DNA of 10,312 nucleotides, taken from contig JBBSWB010000016.1 of assembly GCA_038046465.1 (NCBI GenBank), positions 1 to 10,312 on the forward strand, read 5' to 3'. The number at the start of each line of letters is the position of its first letter. Position 1 is the stretch's first letter. Positions 1 to 5,514 of the stretch are shown here, in pieces. This DNA is from JBBSWB01 sp038046465 (GTDB lineage Archaea; Nanobdellota; Nanobdellia; Woesearchaeales; GW2011-AR9). Below the pieces are notes generated by a model, which made no database searches, was not told the DNA's origin, and worked only from the letters and a program-made list of their open reading frames with translations. The translations under genes were made by a program, and so were the position numbers.

Positions 1-1
1 G

Positions 2-1684
2 CAAGCTGCTCGAGAGAATTCATGGTATCTTTTTCAATTTGGTCTTCCGGCAGTTAAAGATTTGATCAATGAAATAAATTGGGATGATTTTGTCATTTTT
101 TTCTGCTACGTTGGAAAATCAATTCACAACACTCGCAGAATGGTTGACGTCTTTTCTAACCTTAAATCAAAAACAAAACCTTTCTTGTTATACTTAATAC
201 AAGCAAGACCAAAACAGGCCTTAGACATTCTAAGTAAATACCGCCTATTAGAGACTTTAGAAATAAATTTCAAACAAGAATTAAACTTATTTTTAAAAAT
301 AGTCTCGCCGGTAACTTTACGGGAAAAAAAGTTTACTACTTTAACTGTGATTATTTGGCCTATTAAAGATTTACCTGTGAGAGTTAGGAGTATGCTTTTA
401 GGATACCTTGACCTAAGCATCTTAACTTTTCAGGGAGTAAAACTAAATTTTCTAAAATCGTTACAAGCGACAGAAGGTTTCGAAGATATTAGCCAATATT
501 CATTTATCGATTTAGTTTATGTTTATCTAAAATATGCTCAGAATCCGGAGATCAAAATTAAAAAACTAAAAGAATCAATTTCAAAATTACAAAAAGAAGA
601 AAGCAAGATTCTGAAAATGATTGCCAACAAAAGCAGCCTTGAACAATTAAATGAAATGGAACGGCTAAAATTAAAAGCAAGCTTGAAAGGAATTAGCGAA
701 ACTTTTTTTGAGCCAGTATTAAACCTGTATGCCAACACGACTTCAGAGAGATTAGAAAATAATTTGGAAAAAATATTTAAGATTAAAGTAATTAATATTC
801 AGGAAACATTAACCAATGATAGTTTTTATAACTCTTTGATTCTTTTAAAGAAATTAGAACAGTCTAAAATAACGGAGCACCAGCTTTGTTTTACATTAAT
901 CCAAAACTATCTGTCTGGCAGGACTTATCCTTTAACTAAAAATCTCCTTGAAAGTTACCCCGGGAATCTTCCTGAGAATCAAGCTTGGTGTAAAAAGCAT
1001 TTAAATAATCAATGGTGGTATAAAGATTTCAGAAAAGAGTATAAACTCGCTTCTGAAGATGTCCAAAAGATGAATGTAGAAGAAAGAATCAAGCATCATC
1101 TTCAGCAATCGCAAGAGATTATTGCTAAATTAGGTTTAAGTATCAAAGAATTAAATTTAGAGAATCTTGAAGCAATTTATAAGACTATTTCAAAAGAGAA
1201 AACAAAATATGATGAAACATTGGTTCTAGATTTAAAGACGCAGATGAACTCTTTAAAATCATTAAAAGGGCAGGAATTGGCAGCAGAAAAATCCGGACAG
1301 AAAATAACCATTCAGCCGGAATTTAATCCTCTGGAGATATTACAGATGGGCAATTATGTAGCTGGCTCTTGTTTAGCTACCGATGGAGCAAACAACTGGA
1401 GTGCTGTTGTTAATGCCACTGAAATTAATAAAAGGGTTCTCTGGGCAAAAGATGTTGCCGGAACCATTTTAGCCCGGCTTTTGATTGCAGTAGACGAGAA
1501 TAATAAGATTTTAAAATTTAGGATTTATTACGCTACAAATATTGATTTAACGCGGTATTTTAATGATTATCTTCGGGAATTAGCTAAGAAATGCGGCTTT
1601 GGAATTAATGGCAATGTTAATAATGTTAAATTGATTGTTGCGGAAGAATGGTATAAAGACCCTACTGAAGAAATTCAAACTTAA
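2..1684 (+). CDS. Large helical protein of unknown function, 5' end outside window
   Basis: I do not recognise this protein. The frame is open from the left edge: 20 further codons precede the TTG at 62, so that TTG is not a convincing start and the gene is cut by the window. About 560 residues are visible. Residue numbers below count the first residue after the TTG-encoded one as 2. The body looks all-helical; residues 162-210 are rich in Lys, Glu and Leu and could form a coiled coil. A short aromatic, Cys-containing stretch (AWC, then QWWY) lies at 308-320. The C-terminal part (about 417-530) looks like a separate globular domain, with PEFNPLEILQMG, then GSCL (435-438), an NATEINKRVLWAKD run and GTILARLLIA. 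This pattern of Gly-Ser-Cys-Leu followed by 'INK.VL..D..G...AR.LIA' has the look of a conserved family, but I cannot name it. No signal peptide or membrane segment is evident in the visible part. The stop is TAA. The coding call is strong; the function is unknown. Confidence 0.85.
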   Translation, partial: QAARENSWYLFQFGLPAVKDLINEINWDDFVIFFCYVGKSIHNTRRMVDVFSNLKSKTKPFLLYLIQARPKQALDILSKYRLLETLEINFKQELNLFLKIVSPVTLREKKFTTLTVIIWPIKDLPVRVRSMLLGYLDLSILTFQGVKLNFLKSLQATEGFEDISQYSFIDLVYVYLKYAQNPEIKIKKLKESISKLQKEESKILKMIANKSSLEQLNEMERLKLKASLKGISETFFEPVLNLYANTTSERLENNLEKIFKIKVINIQETLTNDSFYNSLILLKKLEQSKITEHQLCFTLIQNYLSGRTYPLTKNLLESYPGNLPENQAWCKKHLNNQWWYKDFRKEYKLASEDVQKMNVEERIKHHLQQSQEIIAKLGLSIKELNLENLEAIYKTISKEKTKYDETLVLDLKTQMNSLKSLKGQELAAEKSGQKITIQPEFNPLEILQMGNYVAGSCLATDGANNWSAVVNATEINKRVLWAKDVAGTILARLLIAVDENNKILKFRIYYATNIDLTRYFNDYLRELAKKCGFGINGNVNNVKLIVAEEWYKDPTEEIQT

Positions 1685-1762
1685 TATTATCAAAAAGAGA
1701 AATTATCCCAAAAAATATCTATTGAAATAATAAGAGACAAACTAAGCAAAAACAAATTATCT

Positions 1763-1816
1763 GGGAAGAACCGCCTAAATTCAAGTCGTTCTTTAATAGG
1801 TGGTAGGCATTTTCCC
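1763..1816. other. Foldable intergenic element (two stacked stems)
   Basis: A 7-bp outer stem pairs GGGAAGA (1763-1769) with TTTTCCC (1810-1816). A 7-bp inner stem pairs CCGCCTA (1771-1777) with TAGGTGG (1797-1803). One unpaired base lies on the 5' side and six (TAGGCA) on the 3' side; the loop is 19 nt. Each stem contains one G-U pair if transcribed from the + strand. The 3' bulge offers an alternative partner: GCCTA (1773-1777) also pairs with TAGGC (1804-1808). TAGGCAT (1804-1810) is also an exact inverse of ATGCCTA (1929-1935), just upstream of the FKBP TATA box. The segment is visibly richer in G+C than the surrounding intergenic DNA. It could be a small RNA, a 3' processing structure of the upstream gene, or chance. 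The pairing is real; any function is inference. Confidence 0.4.
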
Positions 1817-1935
1817 GCATTTTGCTGACTTTAGTTAAGGAGATTAATATACATAACTAGTGTTCTCAACTAAAATACCAAAACAATTAAATAACCCCTG
1901 GATTAAACCGCAGGTTGAAACAGGCCCTATGCCTA

Positions 1936-1943
1936 TTTTATAA
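1936..1943 (+). promoter_or_regulatory. TATA-like box of the FKBP gene
   Basis: TTTTATAA is centred about 29 nt before the ATG at 1969. With normal archaeal TATA-to-start spacing (about 26 nt), transcription would begin near 1965, giving a leader of only a few bases. GGAG at 1955-1958 lies 10 nt before the ATG but would then be outside the message, so it probably does not act as a ribosome binding site from this promoter. Confidence 0.5.
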
Positions 1944-1968
1944 CAACAATTTACGGAGTTGATGCAGA

Positions 1969-2418
1969 ATGTCAGTAAAGAAAGAAAAAGTGATAAAGAA
2001 AGGAAGTAAAATAAAAGTAGATTACGTCGGTACATTAGAAGATGGAACTGTTTTTGATGCTTCTGAAAAGCATGGCAAACTTTTAGAATTTGAAGCCGGT
2101 TCTGGACAAGTTATCAAAGGGTTTGATGATGCTGTATTAGGCATGAAATTAGACGAGGAAAAAGAGATAACCTTACAGCCAGAAGAAGCTTATGGTTCTG
2201 CAAAGCCAGAATTAAAAAAGGATGTTCCTCGAGATCAGCTTCCTAAAGACCAGGAGCCTAAAGCAGGAATGATCTTATTGATAGGCTTGCCTAACGGACA
2301 GCAATTGCCTGCGCGGATTGTAGCGGTAACCAAAGAAAAGGTAACTCTTGATTTAAATCATCCCTTAGCTGGAAAAGTGCTGAAATTTAAAATAACTGTA
2401 AAAGAAATTGCAGCATAA
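1969..2418 (+). CDS. FKBP-type peptidyl-prolyl cis-trans isomerase, SlyD-like
   Basis: This is a cytoplasmic prolyl isomerase and folding helper of 149 residues, the usual size of the short archaeal/SlyD class. The FKBP fold is split by a chaperone (insert-in-flap) domain. Visible landmarks: a Lys-rich N-terminal tail, strand KVDYVGTLEDGTVFDAS (16-32), the GQVIKGFDDAVLGM active-site segment (46-59), AYGS (74-77), the inserted flap region from about 78 to 125 with PxDQLP and G.ILLIGLPNGQ, and the closing NHPLAGKVLKFKI strand near the C-terminus. Active-site residues Y19, F29, D30, V48, I49 and Y75 are in place. There is no signal peptide and no His-rich metal-binding tail like that of E. coli SlyD. 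The ATG at 1969 is chosen because the FKBP fold starts soon after it and the TATA box fits; an ATG at 1962 is out of frame. The gene stands alone and converges on the gene at 2452. Confidence 0.93.
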   Translation: MSVKKEKVIKKGSKIKVDYVGTLEDGTVFDASEKHGKLLEFEAGSGQVIKGFDDAVLGMKLDEEKEITLQPEEAYGSAKPELKKDVPRDQLPKDQEPKAGMILLIGLPNGQQLPARIVAVTKEKVTLDLNHPLAGKVLKFKITVKEIAA

Positions 2419-2451
2419 ATTTAATTTTTTTAATTATTATTTTTTAATAAA
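2419..2451. terminator. T-rich convergent terminator region
   Basis: The 33-nt gap between two convergent genes holds a T7 run (2425-2431) and a T6 run (2440-2445) on the + strand, suited to archaeal oligo-T termination of the FKBP gene. No GC-rich hairpin is present. The - strand has only shorter T tracts here. Confidence 0.5.
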
Positions 2452-4251
2452 CTATTTTCTTCCAAAATTATCTTCGTATCTTACAATATCTTCTTCATCA
2501 AAACAACCAAAAGAGATCTCTAATACCCTGCCCCCATTTTTAGATGTTAGTCTGTGCTTGGTTTCTTTGGGAATGTAAACTTTTTCTCCAGCTTTTAATA
2601 TTTTTACCGAGTTACCTATTTCTGCAATGATGTCGTCATCCAAGGCAACCCATAATTCTTCCCGGTGTTTATGCGACTGCAAAGATAATCTTTTTCCTGT
2701 CATTACTGTAATTATTTTAACGGTAGACAATTTATTTAAAGTAAATTGCGCAAATTCTCCCCAGGGCCTATGATCTAAAAGGATTTGGTTAAACAGTTCT
2801 ATTTCTGCTAATTTATTTAAGGTGTCGTTAGGATTCCTTACGGCAATGCAATCTACAATCTTAGTCGCAGGAAAATCATTTCCTCCCGGACAGATTTTAT
2901 CACCAAAGAAAATTACTTCATTCAGCAAAAAATTATTCTGCTCTACAAATTTCTTGATGCCCCATTCTTTATCTAAACCTTTTCTGGTAACATCGATGGA
3001 AGTAGTTCCGCCAATTTTAAAATCATATTTGGTGGATCCTAACAGTTTCTCTAAGTAAGCAATCCAGATTTTTCTTTTTTTACCATCACAATCAAAAGTA
3101 GCTTTTAATTCGGCAGGTGCATGCCTTCCAATAGCGGAAAGGGTTATTTGAGAATCCCTATCTTGAATTTGATCCTCTTTTGTGGTCAAAGAAATTATGT
3201 TAAATTCGCGGGTTAAATTTTCAATTGCATTAATAATCTCTTTTTTTTCTTCATCAGTAAACAAAAAATTGTAAATATTTCGGGGAAAATCTTTTTCCAT
3301 AACCGCGTAATTCGTTCCAGTTGTTGCTAAAATATGGTGTTTTTCTTTAAGCCGGGAAGAAATCATTTTCATTAAATCTTCCTGTTTGGTTCCACTAATG
3401 AAAGCAAATTCAAATCCCTGTTGAATCATTTTAGAAATTTGTTCAGCCATTTCTGTTGAAATCTGTTGGCAGCTTTCACAAATAGTGTCATCAACATCAG
3501 CGATAATAACTTTTTTTTCTTTAAAATTAATTTCTGGTTTAAAATTAGCATTAGCAAAATCATACAATTCTAAGCGATCGGTAGGAAACCATTGCCCGTC
3601 ATGAATAAATGCAGAAATATCTCCGTTTGGAGCAATTTTTTCAAAGCAATCTTTTTCAATAGACGATTTTCCTTCTGGAAGAATTTCTAAACATTTTGGT
3701 TCTATAATAAATGCTCCTGCATTGATTAAATTAGAAGGCGCACTATCTCTAGCTGGTTTTTCTACAAAAGAAATTATTTTATTATTTTTTAATTCAGCCA
3801 CACCAAAATTTTCTGTGTCTTCTCGTCGAGTTAGGGCCATAATCATAGGCGTATTGTTTTGGTTATATTCTTCGGCCATTTTGTGATAATCAAGATCCAT
3901 TAAATTATCTCCCCAAGCCAGAAAAAACGGTTTGGTGAGGCCTTTAGCAGCTAACTTAATTGCTCCGCCTGTGCCTAGGGGCTCTGGTTCAATTGCATAT
4001 TTGATTTTGATTCCTAATTTTTCACCATTGCCAAAATAGTTCCGGATTTGTTCTGCTTTATAGCCAATAGATAAGATAATATTACTTACTCCTTGCTTCT
4101 TAAAATTCAGAATCGTATGTTCCACCAAGGGTTTTCCATGGATTGGTAAAAGTGGTTTCGGAGTATGTTCGGTTAACGGCTTTAATCTTGTACCTAAGCC
4201 GCCGGCAACAATAATCGCAGTATCAATAATATTTGTCGGTATGTTTACCAT
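2452..4251 (-). CDS. Three-domain GDP-mannose enzyme: nucleotidyltransferase + PMM-like HAD + PMI cupin
   Basis: This 599-residue fusion carries candidate domains for three consecutive steps. Residues 11-240 are an NDP-sugar pyrophosphorylase: the GGLGTRLKPLT nucleotide loop (17-27), KPLLP (32-36), PLGTGGA (91-97), metal-binding GDN (114-116), EKP (164-166) and FPTDRLELYDFA (222-233) are present; it most resembles guanylyltransferases for mannose- or heptose-1-phosphate. Residues 247-485 are a HAD-IIB domain of the eukaryotic-type phosphomannomutase class: DVDDT (252-256, nucleophile D252 and acid/base D254), SGT (286-288), SAIGR (372-376), IGGTTSIDV (413-421), DKEWG (427-431) and FFGDK..PGGND (448-459). 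Residues 494-599 are the type II mannose-6-phosphate isomerase cupin known from ManC/AlgA: RPWGEF, SLQSHKHREE (523-532, metal ligands Q525, H527, E532), H566, and IVRYEDNFGR. The usual His after that Glu is Leu here. Order is reversed relative to the pathway. The ATG at 4251 is preceded by a TATA-like box. Domains are clear; the guanylyl/mannose specificity and mutase (not phosphatase) activity are inferred. Confidence 0.9.
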   Translation of the reverse strand: MVNIPTNIIDTAIIVAGGLGTRLKPLTEHTPKPLLPIHGKPLVEHTILNFKKQGVSNIILSIGYKAEQIRNYFGNGEKLGIKIKYAIEPEPLGTGGAIKLAAKGLTKPFFLAWGDNLMDLDYHKMAEEYNQNNTPMIMALTRREDTENFGVAELKNNKIISFVEKPARDSAPSNLINAGAFIIEPKCLEILPEGKSSIEKDCFEKIAPNGDISAFIHDGQWFPTDRLELYDFANANFKPEINFKEKKVIIADVDDTICESCQQISTEMAEQISKMIQQGFEFAFISGTKQEDLMKMISSRLKEKHHILATTGTNYAVMEKDFPRNIYNFLFTDEEKKEIINAIENLTREFNIISLTTKEDQIQDRDSQITLSAIGRHAPAELKATFDCDGKKRKIWIAYLEKLLGSTKYDFKIGGTTSIDVTRKGLDKEWGIKKFVEQNNFLLNEVIFFGDKICPGGNDFPATKIVDCIAVRNPNDTLNKLAEIELFNQILLDHRPWGEFAQFTLNKLSTVKIITVMTGKRLSLQSHKHREELWVALDDDIIAEIGNSVKILKAGEKVYIPKETKHRLTSKNGGRVLEISFGCFDEEDIVRYEDNFGRK

Positions 4252-4275
4252 CTTATCATCATTTAGTTTATTGTT

Positions 4276-4281
4276 TTTAAA
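4276..4281 (-). promoter_or_regulatory. TATA-like box of the fusion gene
   Basis: On the - strand TTTAAA (extended TTTAAAAA) is centred about 27 nt before the ATG at 4251. No Shine-Dalgarno sequence precedes that ATG, which suggests a leaderless message. The box is weak in an AT-rich background; the consistent spacing at several genes supports it. Confidence 0.4.
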
Positions 4282-4354
4282 TGGTTATGAAATTAAAATC
4301 ATAATTATTTTTTATTAAATTAAAGAGGAATTTTTGAAATTTTTATGAGAAACC

Positions 4355-4362
4355 TTTATAAA
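4355..4362 (+). promoter_or_regulatory. TATA box and BRE of the 5S rRNA gene
   Basis: TTTATAAA is centred about 26 nt before the first base of the 5S helix I (4384), the canonical archaeal distance. It is preceded by GAGAAACC, a purine-rich stretch suited to the TFB recognition element. This is the best-formed promoter in the window. Confidence 0.75.
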
Positions 4363-4383
4363 TCAGCGCTGTAATTAAAGTCT

Positions 4384-4496
4384 TTGGACGGCCACAGGGG
4401 CGTGGTTCCACCTGATCCCGTTTCGATCTCAGAAGTTAAGCGCGCTTCCGTATTGGTCTGTACTGCACTACGCGGGAAAACCAGTAAGCTGTCCAA
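4384..4496 (+). rRNA. rrf: 5S ribosomal RNA
   Basis: The terminal helix I is intact: TTGGACGG (4384-4391) pairs with CTGTCCAA (4489-4496), eight pairs including one G-U. The most conserved 5S region follows, with CCACCTGATCCC and CTCAGAAGTTAAGC (helix III and loops B/C). Helix V can form from TATTGGT (4451-4457) and ACCAGTA (near 4480-4486). Length is about 113 nt, slightly short for 5S; exact ends may differ by a few bases. No 16S, 23S or tRNA lies beside it in this window, so it is an unlinked 5S gene with its own promoter, an arrangement known in archaea with dispersed rRNA genes. It encodes the small RNA of the large ribosomal subunit. Confidence 0.93.
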
Positions 4497-4610
4497 CTCT
4501 TTTTTATTCTAATTTAAGCATTTCCCCGAGCAAAGCGAGGGTTCGCCTCCAAATGGCGTGACATTTGCGCAGGATAGACAGTAAGCTGTCCAACTTTTTA
4601 TTTTATTCTA
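4482..4610 (+). repeat. Direct repeat: 5S 3' end and terminator duplicated
   Basis: The 17-mer CAGTAAGCTGTCCAACT occurs at 4482-4498, inside and just past the 5S gene, and again at 4579-4595. Both copies are followed by a T-rich tail that includes TTTTATTCTA (4502-4511 and 4601-4610). The second copy lacks recognisable helix II-IV sequence. Its CTGTCC (4586-4591) can instead pair with GGATAG (4572-4577), so it forms a small hairpin followed by T runs. The intervening 4512-4571 holds another 5-bp hairpin (AAATG 4551-4555 with CATTT 4562-4566) and a GAGG/CCTC hairpin at 4537-4549. It may be the remnant of a tandem 5S duplication, a small RNA, or a back-up terminator. From 4611 to 4710 I see only AT-rich sequence and the next promoter. 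Confidence 0.8.
4497..4511 (+). terminator. Oligo-T terminator of the 5S gene
   Basis: Directly after helix I the sequence is pyrimidine-rich with a T run (4500-4505) and then ATTCTA. It fits archaeal oligo-T termination. The same tail recurs at 4595-4610. Confidence 0.55.
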
Positions 4611-4682
4611 CTACAAAAGATTTTTTAAAATTAATCAAAAATTAAAATTATTTAATAGATAAAATTAGTCTTCCATAACTAA

Positions 4683-4688
4683 TTTAAA
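4683..4688 (+). promoter_or_regulatory. TATA-like box of the four-gene glycan cluster
   Basis: TTTAAA is centred about 26 nt before the ATG at 4711. The sequence between is T-rich and has no Shine-Dalgarno motif, so the first gene of the cluster is probably leaderless. No other convincing promoter is seen until 8740, so the four genes to 8685 are likely one transcript. Confidence 0.5.
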
Positions 4689-4710
4689 TGGTTTTCTTTT
4701 ATTTTTAGCT

Positions 4711-5451
4711 ATGAAAGCTTTAATTTTAGCTGCCGGATATGCTACGCGATTATATCCGCTTACAGAAAATCAGCCTAAACCTTTACTGAATGTTGGCGGT
4801 AAACCGATTATAGACCATATTCTTCAAAAAATTAATGCTATCAAAGAAATAGATGTTATTTATGTAGTTACCAATAATCGGTTTTACCCTCATTTTAAAA
4901 CCTGGGCCAAAACTGCCCTTAGCACTAAACAAATAAAAATTATTAATGATGGGACCTCTAGCAACGAAGATCGCTTAGGATCTATTGGAGATATTTATTT
5001 TACTTTACAGCAAGAAAAAATTACTGAAGATTTATTAGTCATTGCCGGCGATAATTTATTTGGTTTTTCTTTGCAAAAATTTATCCATTTTTTTCAAGAG
5101 AAGAATTTAACTTCAGTCGTTGCCTTTCGGGATTTAGGCAGTATTGAAAAAGTAAGAAAAAGATATGGGGTAGGTATTTTAAACGGAAGCAGAGTAATAG
5201 ACTTCGAAGAAAAACCAGCAGAGCCAAAAAGCAGTTTAGCGGCAACGGCCTGTTATATTTTTAGTAAATCTAATTTAGCTCAAGTTCAAGAATTAGTTGA
5301 AACGGGAAATGCCGATGCACCAGGCAATTTGGTTAAACACTTAGCGCAAAAAACAGAGGTGCACGGATTTGTGTTTGACGATTACTGGTATGATATTGGA
5401 AGTTTTGAAGCTTTAACTGAAGCGGAAAAGCAATTTGCAGGAAACAATTAA
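4711..5451 (+). CDS. Sugar-1-phosphate nucleotidyltransferase, probably UTP:glucose-1-phosphate
   Basis: This 246-residue single-domain enzyme transfers a nucleotide to a sugar 1-phosphate in the cytoplasm. The sequence shows the LAAGYATRLYPLT nucleotide-binding loop (6-18), PKPLL (22-26), GGKPI (29-33), an LGSIGD motif (89-94) in place of the more common LGTAG, the metal-binding GDN (113-115), YGVGIL (152-157), EEKPA (166-170) and the closing WYDIGSFEAL (226-235) with the second metal-binding Asp. It lacks the left-handed helix acyltransferase domain of GlmU and the longer body of many glucose-1-phosphate thymidylyltransferases. The next gene is a UDP-glucose dehydrogenase, so UDP-glucose is the most likely product, as in the haloarchaeal AglF/AglM pair. 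That assignment rests on context; dTTP or other sugars cannot be excluded. The start is fixed by the TATA box and by the LILAAG strand beginning at residue 4. Confidence 0.9.
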   Translation: MKALILAAGYATRLYPLTENQPKPLLNVGGKPIIDHILQKINAIKEIDVIYVVTNNRFYPHFKTWAKTALSTKQIKIINDGTSSNEDRLGSIGDIYFTLQQEKITEDLLVIAGDNLFGFSLQKFIHFFQEKNLTSVVAFRDLGSIEKVRKRYGVGILNGSRVIDFEEKPAEPKSSLAATACYIFSKSNLAQVQELVETGNADAPGNLVKHLAQKTEVHGFVFDDYWYDIGSFEALTEAEKQFAGNN

Positions 5452-5502
5452 CTAAAATTAACAAACTTAACAAACTAAAAGTAACAAGCTAAAATTAACA
5501 AA
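5452..5502 (+). repeat. Short tandem repeat filling the gap before ugd
   Basis: Directly after the stop codon come CTAAAATTAACAAA (5452-5465), the shortened unit CTTAACAAA (5466-5474), CTAAAAGTAACAAG (5475-5488) and CTAAAATTAACAAA again (5489-5502). The first and last 14-mers are identical. The array makes up most of the 63-nt gap between the nucleotidyltransferase and ugd. It contains no Shine-Dalgarno motif; its CTAAAATT units are only weakly TATA-like. Confidence 0.8.
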
Positions 5503-5514
5503 AAGATAATTAAC

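Noticed and set aside
62..64. TTG as start of the first gene
   Set aside because: The frame is open for 20 codons to the left edge and reads like protein, so the true start is outside the window.
1763..1816. H/ACA guide RNA interpretation of the structured gap element
   Set aside because: The internal loop has only one base on the 5' side, giving no guide pocket, and there is no ACA after the lower stem. No box C was found for a C/D RNA either.
2822..3058. Antisense open frame within the fusion gene, and similar short frames on the opposite strand of other genes
   Set aside because: They overlap strongly supported coding sequence, show no family motifs, and are explained as shadows.
4384..4496. 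Part of a full rRNA operon
   Set aside because: No 16S or 23S sequence flanks the 5S gene in this window; the neighbours are protein genes with their own promoters.
4531..4566. tRNA-like T arm (GGTTCGCCTCC) in the 5S downstream region
   Set aside because: The stem and loop geometry is wrong for a tRNA and no acceptor, D or anticodon stems can be built around it.
5452..5502. CRISPR array
   Set aside because: Units are 14 nt and directly adjoining, with no unique spacers and no cas genes.
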